Translations under genes and position numbers: made by a program
In this document: positions 11,128-20,556 of the stretch, in pieces
Layout of the letters: each line of letters begins with the position of its first letter
Numbering within the stretch: position 1 is the first letter of the stretch
The notes under the pieces: model-generated
Told to the model about the DNA's origin: nothing
Database searches by the model: none
The model's input: the letters and a program-made list of their open reading frames with translations, nothing else
DNA from: Mesotaenium endlicherianum
Taxonomy: Eukaryota > Streptophyta > Zygnematophyceae > Zygnematales > Mesotaeniaceae
Assembly: GCA_009602735.1 (NCBI GenBank)
Contig: WELA01012345.1
Coordinates: 95,741 to 152,133, forward strand
Direction: 5' to 3'
DNA: 56,393 nucleotides

Positions 11128-14100
11128 TTAGGCGGTGCGCAGGAGGCCTTGGAGCAATGCCCCGACCTGCTCGCGTTGCGACTGGCTCGTGTGGGGCAGG
11201 GCCGCCCTGAGCAGCTCCAGCGGCATCTCCTTGCTCACCGCCGCAGCTGCTGTTGCGGGGAGGGGCAGCGAGCTCAGGATAGTGTCGAAGCAGAGCGCCT
11301 TGGACAGGCGGTCAAAGAAGGCGTCAAAGGCCGCCTGCCACGGCCCCTGCTGCGGGTGGTGGGCCATGTCAAAGCGCAGGGCCGTTGCGCGGTCCAATAG
11401 GGCTCTCAGAATGAGAGTGGCCCCGTCCCCGGCAGCGCTGCCCAGAGACCGCAGGGGAGGCTGCTCCGGCGCCACCGCCACTGCCACCAGGCACGCGGTG
11501 CAGCCGGGCAGCGCCAGGCCGGAGGTGGCCGCCACCACGGCGCTGGCGAGGCCGCCGTTGGCCCCAGGGTCGTTCTGGATGCCGCCAAAGAGGAAGCGCA
11601 GATGGCGGTAGACGGCCATGCACACTACACGCTGCAGCTCCGACGCCGGCACCAGCAGGCGCAGGTACCGTGCCAGCAGCTTGCGCCCCTTAGGCAGCGA
11701 CACCAGGCGCAGGAACACAAGGTCGTCGCGGGCGCCTCCCCCCCCTCCTCCTCCTCCTCCTCCGGGCCCTCCATTGCGCCCATTGGCCCTTCCGGCAGCG
11801 TCATGGTAGTGGGCCATGCCGCCGGGGGCCAGGGGGTCGGCCAGCTGCAGCGACTGGGCCAGCGTTTCCAGGAGCAGCTGGCGCTGTCGGTGCAGGTGCG
11901 CCAGCTTCTCGGGCGGCTGCATGTGGGAGAGGGCCAGCATGCGGTCGATGTCGTCCACATCCAGCAGGAGCGCCATGCCGTCCTCGATGGCGATACGTGC
12001 CGCCAGCATAGGCTCCTGCTCCAGGGGCCTGGCGCGCATGCTGCCATCCAGCTGCTGCTGCAGCTCGCTGCCTGCGCCTTCCATCTCCAGCAGGGGGCGC
12101 GGGCGGCGCAGGGACGTGAGGGGCACACGGCCCAGCCCCTCCACGGGCAGATACGAGTGCCTGTCAGACTGCCCGCGCGTGTGGGTGGCCAGCTCGCGGA
12201 TGTTGCTGGGGGCAAAGTGGCGACGGCCATGGGGGGTGCCAGCGGTGGCGCTGTGCTTAGCCTGCACTGCCTGGTGGTAGTAGTCGTCCAGGTACGGCTC
12301 GCTGCCGTGTGTGGCAGCCCACTGCATGCGCACGATCGCCTCTATCTCCTCCACTGACATGTGCTTGGCGTTGCGGGACGCATTGCCGCCCCCCCCGCGC
12401 ATCGCTTGCATGCCGTTGTTGCTGTGGTGGCCATATCCCTGCTGCTGCATTCCTCTGTGGGCCTCATAGCGCGCCTCTAGGTGATCCAAGCCAGCCTGTC
12501 CAGCCTGCTGCTGTCCTCCTGTAGAGTAGAAGGCGTGTGGCGGACTGAGGGCCTGAGAGGGCCCTCCTTGAGGGCCAGCATTGCGCTGGTAGGCCTGCAG
12601 CAGCTGTGGGGGTAAGTAGGGGGCCCTCCCTCCACCACCGCCGTGATGCTGCTGTTGTGCCTGCGCAGCCTGCAGCAGAGCTGCTGAGCTGCCACCTGGC
12701 GGCCACTGGTTGTGCTCTGCCTGAGTGGCCAAGGTAGAAGCCAGAAGTTGCTGCTGCTGCTGCTGCAGGGCATGCAGAGACCCAAACCCTGAACCATATG
12801 CGGGGGGGCCATGCAGAGGCTTCAAGCGGGCTGGCCCCCCGGAGGAGGAGGAGGCGCCATAGTAGGGAGGCGGCTCCGCGCGCCCTGCTAGATTGGCCTC
12901 CAGCTCCTCCAGTGAGAGGGCGTGCATCGGCATTTTTGGGGGGCCATTACTACCTCTCTGAGGCTGCTGCTGCTGCTGCTGCTGCTGCTTTTCAAGCACC
13001 TGCTGGTGGAGCCATGTGGAAGCCGTCCCCCCTCCTAGCCTTCCTCCATGCTCCTCCCAGTAAGGCTGCTGGGATGAGGGGAGTGGCCACCCACCGCCAG
13101 CAGCAGCCGCTCCACTCGTAAAGGGCATGCCCCTCTGGCTGGCAGCTTGCTCCATCTCGAGGCCTCTCAGTGCTTGGGCGGCAGAGGCCACAGACTGCTG
13201 GTGCTGATGATGCTGCTGCTGCTGCTGCTGCATGTGCTGCTGCTGCTCTTCTGGCCACCACTGGCGAATAGCATCCAGGCCAGCTGCTTGACTGTTGCTG
13301 CCACTTGATGCTGAGGCGGAGAGCCAATTCCTGAGGCTAGTGTTACCGCCACTGCCAACGGCCTGTCCCGCAGCACTCTCCTGGCGGCCATCCGGCTGAC
13401 CATTGCCACCTGCACATGTTGAAGGTCTAATAGTCAACACATGACGACTGTGGAGCAGAAAATTGTGCGAGCAAGGTAGTGAACAAGAATTGTGAGCCGT
13501 CCCTTCATCACTTCAAGGTGTCCACATACTGTAGTAGAGGTCGCAGAATCCTACCATTTGAAGCGTCGCCATCTTTGGTGGCAAGTCCCCAAGAAGCTCC
13601 ACCCAGCTGCATTGCACACAAAATATTTGCAGGTCAACGCTTGCCTCGAGCATCCTCTGCATCACTACGAGACTTTGAGGCAACCCGTACATCCATCACC
13701 ATGAATTCGTAGCCATGTGTGTGAGGACCTTCACACGTTCACATCTGAACATCATAACTTATTGCGTACGAAGCCACCAGCCATGTATGCAAAGAAAAGT
13801 AGCACCGATTCAATTCCAATTAGCCAACTATCCACCAACTCTCAACACTATCAAGATGATCACCTTGCTGAAGTCAGCAGCAAGATTCTCAACTTGTGCT
13901 GGCAATTCTTGTTTTGCAGCATGTGCCTGCAAATATCATCTTGTCAAAGGCAATAAAGGTGTCAGGTTTGTACAGTCTCCAGCATGTCTGCATTGCAACT
14001 AAAAGTTGAATAGTCTCCTGGTGATTCTAGTCAGGACGAACAGAGTGCTCTGAGGCGATAATTCTGCTCTTCTCAACATCCTGCCTACAGATTCAGAAGC

Positions 14101-15072
14101 TGGCGTACCCACGACAGGCACCACAACAGGTGCTGAGTGCAAGCATTCAGTCCATGCATGTACAAAGGACACAATCAGCAGCGAGAAATCCTCTCAGTAA
14201 GTTTACTCACCGGGCCTACAAAACGGAGACTAAGAGTGCTCATCTCATGCTGATACTTTGCATGATTGAGACCTAAGGGCTGAGTAACATAAGGTACAAT
14301 AAAGAAGTGCAACCTGCGAAAAAAATAAATTTACCATCTGATCCCTGTGGGCTGCAACTGCAGCTGCCACTCCATCCTCGTCCTCGGTTGGTTCTTCATC
14401 ATATATGTCCTCAAGCCCTCCTTCCAAACCCCCTTCAAGACCCCCTTCTCCATCATCTATGCCACCCAATTCCAATTCTTGAGATACACCTCCTCCAAAA
14501 AATGCATACTGCGAAGCGTCAAATTTTCCATCTCTATCCTGAGCACCAGGTCCCTCAACTTCAGAGGGTTTCTGATTTACTTTCTGCCCAGAGATGGCCC
14601 CTACAGCCACCCCATCTCCTCCAACTTTGTCAATATCCGCATTGACAGGGTGGCCTTCTCTCCATTCTTTGGCTGCACACAATGAGCATAGGCAGCCATT
14701 ATGGACACACACTTGTGAAGCCTGAAAAGGGGGGGACAGCAAATCTTCATATGAGGCAGGCTCCCTCCGCTGCAGCTGATATTTCTGCTGAGGAGCATGA
14801 CCATTACGCATGTCTTCCAAACAATTAAGTGCAGCTGTTGAAAAATAAAGCGCCCAGTCACCATTTGAAATGGAAAGATTCAAAACGCCGGTAACTGGGG
14901 TTGCATCTTTGTCCCCTCTTGGACTGTTCTCAACCATATAGGTAACATTACACAAGCATTTCATTGCAATAATGAGAAGCTTCCATAGCCCACTCTCCTA
15001 CTTACTTTTGGTAGACGAATTAACATCGTCATTCTCACCACCATCGGCTTGCCCCGACTTACTGTTATCCAT
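11128..15072 (-). CDS. PAT1: PAT1-type mRNA decapping activator
   Basis: PAT1 links deadenylated mRNA, the LSM1-7 ring and the DCP2 decapping enzyme in cytoplasmic P-bodies. A likely exon 1 (15072-15006) encodes 22 codons from ATG and ends at a consensus GTAAGT donor. An N-terminal exon ending at 14335 (ATG|GTAAAT) carries the family signature FDASQYAFFG followed by an acidic Gly/Glu stretch. The large last exon starts near 13408 after TGTGCAG and runs to a stop at 11128. It has Gln-rich and Ser/Gly-rich spacers, then the plant-type block with MSVEEIEAIVRMQ and DDYYHQA, then RVPLTSLRRPRPLLE, and the C-terminal helical domain with FLRLVSLPKGRKLLARYL. Between 13450 and 14334 one more small exon is likely, because the phases of the flanking exons do not match. 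The exon 1 to exon 2 join is also not resolved. Many CAG runs encode the Gln tracts. Family identity is firm; exact splicing is not. Confidence 0.85.
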
Positions 15073-15203
15073 CTCTCTTACAAACTCAGATCTGCCTGGC
15101 TACCATCAGCTGAAAGAATTTCAGCAACCATGAAGTTGAGATGCAGAAATATAGCCTCTACCTAGCTACCAGGGGTCTATCTCCAAATCCCCCACCTACT
15201 GCC
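15073..15203. promoter_or_regulatory. Short head-to-head intergenic region, likely ancestral bidirectional promoter
   Basis: 131 bp separate the PAT1 start codon on the minus strand from the remnant start codon of the coiled-coil gene on the plus strand. The equivalent region upstream of 7369 in the left duplicate is recognisably similar (shared AGCCTC, GGCTACC, GGGGTCT, CCACCTACT). Both genes must therefore have been served from this space before the duplicates decayed. I see no clear TATA box. Confidence 0.45.
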
Positions 15204-15263
15204 ATGCTAGGACCAGCAGCTGTGCGAATGCTCAACGAGCCGTTCCCAGCATGTGAGCACTAA
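15204..15263 (+). pseudogene. Remnant 5' end of the coiled-coil membrane gene
   Basis: The sequence from ATG at 15204 aligns with the start of the intact gene at 7369 (ATGGCTGGGGCA versus ATGCTAGGACCA, then AATG...GAGCCGT versus AATGAGCCGT). The frame meets a stop at 15261 after 19 codons, before any membrane anchor, and the remaining exons are absent to the right. It is the right-copy counterpart of the broken PAT1 exon in the left copy. Confidence 0.55.
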
Positions 15264-16828
15264 TGTTGAAATGTGCACATATCCCTTCGAGCCCAGCCCC
15301 AGCCCAGGGTCAATCTGAGTCTTTGTTTAGCTGGTGCCATGTACGCATGCGGACTTACGAGCGGGGCATGTACGAGGTTTTACAGGGTTTTGACATCGTA
15401 CCCCAAAGGCTTTTTCTGAGAACATCTTCCATGCAGGTCGGGCCGGGCCACATGCGTATTGGACCTGATGCCAAGCAACACGTGTGTACATTGAACTAAA
15501 AATCATGTCGAAACCACTCCGAACTCTCGTAGTCGCAAAGTGGTGTCGTGATTGGTAGCCATTATGGCTCTTGAGTTTGCATGCGTCAAAAGACGTCGAA
15601 GCAGGTGGACGACGCAAGTGAATGGACGCGCGCTCAAGCGTGTGAGTAAGAATCCGGACGGCTGAACGACAATCGAGTACGAATCCGGACTTTAATTTCA
15701 AGTCCACAATCATTTTTTTTTAAGCTACGAAGGAAGATGCTAGAAGATTTCAGATATGGTGGAATTAGCTCTTTGCACTCCGGAGAGATCGGTGGCGAAT
15801 TGCCAGGTATAGGAAGATTAGGTTGAGAATATTCTTAGAAGCTTAAGAAAGACCAAGGATAGAAAAAGCTCTGTCCCATTAGAAGGTGAGGCTAACATGT
15901 CCTTCTTAAGGGTTTTTTGAAGTTACGTACAAAGGTTAAGCAAAGTGCTTGTGTGTGACCAACATTCAAAAGATTGAAAATGTACGCGAGGAAGCTCCAT
16001 AATCAGAGTGAGATGCTCAAATGTTGACAAGCAGCTAAGAGTATTGTTGAGTAGAAGCATTCAGACATCTGAAGGTCTTTTGTAATTCTCAAAAGAGTAA
16101 AGATTGATTCAAAGGCGTTACTCTGAACTTCAAAAGCTTGCTAGCCTTTCATAGTTGTTGGTGCGATTTTTTTGAATTTCAAACTGCTTCGCTCTAGCTA
16201 GACCAAGTTGGGCAACAGTTTGCCTGGCTAAAGAACCAATTCTACAGATTCACATAATTGTCAACACGCGACAAGTAACCAAACGGAAGCGGGCTATCAA
16301 AAAGCTATCGGTTGAAGACAAAGAGCATTGCTTTTGTGAATTGACATAAGCTTACGCGTTTCGTGAAGAAAAGAATGAAGGAGCCTGTGAAGAGTTGAAG
16401 CTGTTCCAGGAGCAGGATATAGTAGAAGTCAAAAACTTAAGAAAGTTTTTGTGAAGAACTTGAGTTGTCTTCAATGGAGAACTTAAGGTGTTAGCGCATC
16501 GAGAACTTCATGCAATTGAGGAGTGGTAGAGAAGACCAACCTTTGTGGAACTCGCGTTTGAGATCCAAAGCTGAAGTTAAAGAGCAGCTACAAGAGCTTG
16601 TGGACTTGCCCTTTTGGAACAGCTGCTGAAATCGGACGAGGACAAGAACCTCGCATCCAAAACCAGATTGGAAGACAACCACGAGACTTGAACTGGTATA
16701 CCGCTGGGAAGTGGAATAGCCAAGTGGAAGATCTAGAAGTACATAAGAAAGAAAGTTAGATTTTGTTTCATCATAGGTAAATATTAACAAAGCTCCAGAG
16801 GAAAACTTTGTGTGAGACGCTTCTGTGG
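15264..16828. other. Intergenic, nothing recognised
   Basis: AT-rich, with only short open frames (for example 16491-16790 on the minus strand) that lack any recognisable domain. It may be old decayed transposon sequence; I cannot show that. Confidence 0.5.
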
Positions 16829-16833
16829 ATGCT

Positions 16834-17336
16834 TGTAGCTAGACAAATAGATGATCTACTTAGTAAATTAGAATACTTTATTTATTCAAGACAAGGATTT
16901 TTGAACATAAGTGGTAGCTTCTTGAAAGAGACTTGGCTTCTTGAAAGTTAATATATTTTTTGAATTTAGCAAGTACAAGAGTGATTATCGAATGCATTTT
17001 CATTTTCTAACTCTTGTTTATATACTTGCTACGTAAGTAATTTCTAGGATGGTGCATGTTGATGTGTTGGCACTCACCACATCCCAAAACTTGCCACTTC
17101 TTTCTAGAATAATGTACACATGTCTTTTTGACCTAAAAATGGCACATTTGACTTTTGCCACACGAAGTTCTTGTAGGTCCTTCCTCTAACTTTGAAAATG
17201 CCTTAGAAGATTCAAAGGACATGAACCAAGTCACTAGAGTACCTACTCAATCTTGAATCCGCACAATACTACCCCAAATATATTCAAAAGCATTAAAATA
17301 AAAACAAATTAATATATTATAACTCAAATTACTACA
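16834..17336 (-). mobile_element. Solo LTR of family C with target duplication ATGCT
   Basis: 503 bp matching the reverse complement of the LTR at 30118-30619, beginning TGTAG and ending CTACA. The five bases ATGCT occur directly on both sides (16829-16833 and 17337-17341). This is the expected footprint of an element that inserted here and later lost its interior by recombination between its LTRs. Confidence 0.9.
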
Positions 17337-17607
17337 ATGCTCCACGGAGGTGTCTTTGAAGAGCGTAACAAAGTGTGTAGGGATGAGCACTTCAAAAAGA
17401 ATTTACAGCGATCCATATTGCACTCAATCCATCACTTTCATACATTTTGTGATTGATCTTACGAACAATAATTTAATTCTCCATTGAGCCTTCTGAAAGG
17501 AAAAAAGGTTGGACACAAGATGGAAAACAAGAGAGCAGTATATTGAAATGAATCATCTGAAATGAATCGACTTACCAATAGGCGATTAATAATTGATGAA
17601 GATTCTT

Positions 17608-18046
17608 TGTAGTGAAACAGATAGATAAAGTACTGAGTGAAATGTAGTACTTTATCTATTGAAGAAAAAAACCTTTGAACACAAGTGGTACCTTCTTGAA
17701 AGAGAGATAGATACTTGAAAATGAACATATTTCTAATACTTTGCAAGTACAAGAGTGTTCTGGAATGTCTTTCTATGTTCTAGCTCTTGTATATACACTT
17801 GCTACATAAGTAATTTCTAGGAAGGTGCATGTTGATGTGTTGGCACCCAACACATTCCAAAACTTGCCACCTCTCTCTAGAATAATGTACACATGTCTTT
17901 TTGTCCTCAAAATGGCATATTTGACTTTTGCCACATGGAATTCTTCTAAGTCCTTCCTCTAACTTCAAAAACGCCTTAGAAGACACGAACCAAGTCACTA
18001 GAGTATCTATTCACACTTGACTCCACACAATACTACGTCAAATATA
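17608..18046 (-). mobile_element. Truncated family C LTR
   Basis: Matches the reverse complement of the family C LTR from its terminal TGTAGTGAAACAG inward, but stops about 60 bp short of the other end, where it is joined to family B gag sequence. At the joint LTR and gag share the bases TCAAA. A 0.27 kb stretch between this and the preceding solo LTR (17342-17607) shows nothing recognisable. Confidence 0.8.
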
Positions 18047-18305
18047 TTCAAACTAGCAACTCTCGAGACATGGAGAACCAGGATAACGAGAATGTCAAAA
18101 ACCAGGCCGAAAGCCATGTAGCGGGAACCCGTACCTATTCTGAAGCAGTGGCAGATATTGCAGCTAGAGAGGCTGTAGATGAGGCAGCTGCTATTGCCGC
18201 AATTGCAGCACAGCAGGCTGAAGAGGAAAGAGGCAGATTAGAGGCAGAAAGATCAGCAAAAGATGCTGAAGATACAGAAAGGGGGGAAGGACAGCCAGCG
18301 GACAG
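18047..18305 (+). pseudogene. Family B gag, 5' fragment
   Basis: Close relative of the family A gag start (ATG at 18070, MENQDNEN, then an Ala/Glu-rich coiled region). The frame runs into the LTR of element A at 18306 and resumes in frame at 27122 after the GACAG target duplication, so the two parts were one gag before A inserted. The 5' LTR of B is missing. Confidence 0.85.
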
Positions 18306-19026
18306 TGTAATGAATCAGTATACTGGTGGATATAATATTCATTTAAATAATATAGTTAAATAAGTTCAGCCTGCTGAACTTTAGTTAATAATCAGTCTGC
18401 TGGACTTTATACTTAATATCAGTTTAATGACTTGGCCGGAAGTAGCAGGCTGAGGTTACCTTAAGTCAGCTTGCTGACACATTCTTTGACAGCCAGCTGA
18501 CTTCCGTGCTCGGTAGCAGCGAACTGCCTCGATATGCATCTAAGTGTGGTATGCTAGATGAATGGCCAGATGACATCCCTATGATGGATGGCTATTCGGG
18601 AGGATGGGAGATGGCGGTGGATTTGGTTAACCGAGGTCCTACCAACGTGGTTAACTCCCGGATAGGCGGTGCCATCGCACTGACCGTTGAACAGTAAACT
18701 CATTCCATGTACATACGCTAGACATTGCTCTCGAGTTCGGCATTTGGAAACGAGGCCAACTCTCTTGCATAGCTTACTGAGAGAGATCTGAATCCAAGGC
18801 GAGAAGCCATTGATACGCACTGTCTTCTAACCTTGCTTATGTATGAGTTTACTGATTTGCATCATTGATGCTAGTTTACTCGCATTTGACTGACGAGTAT
18901 TATTCACTGCTAGTGTGTTGTCCTTTGCCGTTTAACCAGTTAACGGAAAATACCATAAAGATTACTTGCTGATATAAAGATCTTTATTAATTGTTAATCG
19001 CCTATTTGGTAAGTCGATTCATTTCA
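18306..19026 (+). repeat. 5' LTR of element A
   Basis: Starts TGTAATGAAT and ends ATTCATTTCA, nearly perfect inverted ends. A TATA-like TATAAAG lies at about 18974-18980. The tRNA primer site follows directly. Confidence 0.95.
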
Positions 19027-19027
19027 G

Positions 19028-19039
19028 TGGTATCGGAGC
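19028..19039 (+). other. Primer binding site of element A
   Basis: TGGTATCGGAGC one base after the LTR. It would pair with the 3' end of an initiator-Met-type tRNA; the usual plant form is TGGTATCAGAGC, so one base differs. Confidence 0.85.
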
Positions 19040-19060
19040 AGTTATCACAGTCTTCTTTGT

Positions 19061-20539
19061 ATGGTAAGGACAAGGTCTCAAACTAGCAACTCCCGAGACA
19101 TGGAGAACCAGGATAACGAGAATGTCGAAAACCAGGCGGAAAGCCATGTAGCGGGAAACCGTACCTATTCGGAAGCAGTAGCGGATACTGCAGCTAGGGA
19201 GGCTGCAGATGAGGCAGCTGCTATTGCCTCAGTCGCAGCTCAGCAAGCTGAGGAGGAGATAGCCAGACTAGAAGCTGAACAAGTAGCAAAGGCCGCTGAA
19301 GATATACAAAGGAGGGAAGGACAGCCAGCTGACGAGCGCACTGTTGAAGAACTTATGGCATCAAGGGCCAATGTTCTGAACCCACCTCCTGCCGTACAAC
19401 TCAATGTACCCCTAGGTCAAATACGTGACCGGCTGAATGCGGCAGGAATTGCTGCTGCAGGAGCGAGAGGGATTGTTGAGGACACTACTCAGCGAGTAGA
19501 TGCCAATGCTGCTGCTGCATTTGCTAATCTACCACCCCAAAATGTAGACTTGGGAGCATTGTTCGTTCAGATGCAGTCGCAAATGGCGACCATGTATCAG
19601 TCCCAGCAGGAGGACAAAAGAATCATAATGTCCCTACTCCGGGACAGAGACCAACTGGGGTCTCACACCACTAGTGGTGGTGGCCGAGGGCCTAGTAAGC
19701 CCAAGCCGAAACCTCCCCAGGACTATGATCCTGAGGGAAACAGAAAATATTACCTGATCAAGTTTCTCGCGGATGTTGAGCAGTGGCTGGAGAACTACCC
19801 AGAACTGCAAGATTACGAGAAGGTCAGGCACACCGGTGCGCTACTGAAAGGCAGTGCCGCAGACTGGTGGCTTTACTGGAAGGAAGAGCGTAAGGCTCGG
19901 CAACTCGGTGACCCTACGTGGGTAGAGTTTGTCGAGAAGTTGCATGAGAAGTTTGATGTCATCAACCAGCAGGAGAAAGCTATCTATGCGATGATCTCCC
20001 TGACACTGAAGCAGACCACTTCAGTTGCTGAGTTTGCTCAAAAGTTCCAAGAGAACATGATGAAGCAGCCTGATTTGCCAGAACGGTATAGGATAGCATA
20101 CTTCAGGTATGGCTTGAAATCCGAGGTCTCTGGTCATTTTGCTGAGAAAAAGTATGAGAAACTGGCTGACTTGATCCAGGATGCTGACGCCTGGGATCAG
20201 CAGCAGTTCAATCACAAGCGCCAGAGTAACGCTTTGGTGTCTAAGATTGTCAAAAAGCCCCACGGTTCCTACAATGCAGTTGAAGGAGACCAGGCTGAGG
20301 ATAATCAGGGTGATGAATATGAGTATGAGTACAATGCTATTCAGTCTAGAGGTAGAGGTGGTCCCTCTCGAGGTGGCTATGGAAGGGGTGGTGGTAGGAC
20401 TAAGCCGAGACCAGCCTCAGCAAAATCTACTTGCTACCATTGTCAGCAGAAAGGCCACTACAGAGAACAGTGTCCGGTCAAGCACCTGCCTAAGGTCGAG
20501 AGAAAAGACCAGCCTTTAAAAGACAGCAACAGTCAGTAA
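19061..20539 (+). CDS. gag: Element A Gag
   Basis: 492 residues. An N-terminal Ala/Glu-rich coiled region (about residues 1-100) is followed by a linker and the retrotransposon Gag core at about 225-350 ([42 protein letters not shown]). A Gly/Arg-rich stretch precedes a CCHC zinc knuckle, [14 protein letters not shown] at about 458-471, for RNA packaging. The frame is intact and stops at 20537-20539. The last codons contain the slippery heptamer TTTAAAA, and pol continues in the -1 frame. The start is the first ATG after the primer site. The family B copy shares this layout but has three stop codons. Confidence 0.95.
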   Translation: MVRTRSQTSNSRDMENQDNENVENQAESHVAGNRTYSEAVADTAAREAADEAAAIASVAAQQAEEEIARLEAEQVAKAAEDIQRREGQPADERTVEELMASRANVLNPPPAVQLNVPLGQIRDRLNAAGIAAAGARGIVEDTTQRVDANAAAAFANLPPQNVDLGALFVQMQSQMATMYQSQQEDKRIIMSLLRDRDQLGSHTTSGGGRGPSKPKPKPPQDYDPEGNRKYYLIKFLADVEQWLENYPELQDYEKVRHTGALLKGSAADWWLYWKEERKARQLGDPTWVEFVEKLHEKFDVINQQEKAIYAMISLTLKQTTSVAEFAQKFQENMMKQPDLPERYRIAYFRYGLKSEVSGHFAEKKYEKLADLIQDADAWDQQQFNHKRQSNALVSKIVKKPHGSYNAVEGDQAEDNQGDEYEYEYNAIQSRGRGGPSRGGYGRGGGRTKPRPASAKSTCYHCQQKGHYREQCPVKHLPKVERKDQPLKDSNSQ

Positions 20540-20556
20540 TCCAGTCTACTGACTGT
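20515..20556 (+). promoter_or_regulatory. Programmed -1 ribosomal frameshift signal, element A
   Basis: The heptamer T TTA AAA (20515-20521) is in the gag register required for a -1 slip. Seven bases later starts a perfect 8-bp stem, ACAGTCAG (20529-20536) with CTGACTGT (20549-20556), around a 12-base loop; the gag stop lies in that loop. Slipping gives TTT AAA AGA and enters the open pol frame. The family B copy keeps the heptamer (28306-28312) with the same spacing and 7 bp of the stem. Confidence 0.8.

Larger units (their letters stand above)
9895..15263. repeat. Right copy of the segmental duplication
   Basis: Matches 1640-7400 in the same order and orientation (see that entry). This copy lacks the 3.5 kb block present at 2081-5640 and retains the whole PAT1 gene. 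At its right end the upstream region and first codons of the coiled-coil gene are still visible but broken. Similarity stops at about 15263 here and about 7420 in the left copy. Confidence 0.8.

Noticed and set aside
11135..12357. Long plus-strand frames opposite PAT1
   Set aside because: Shadow frames of the GC-rich PAT1 exon; the PAT1 frame has clear family motifs.
16491..16790. Minus-strand frame of 99 codons
   Set aside because: Isolated short frame in AT-rich sequence without domain, splice or neighbour support.
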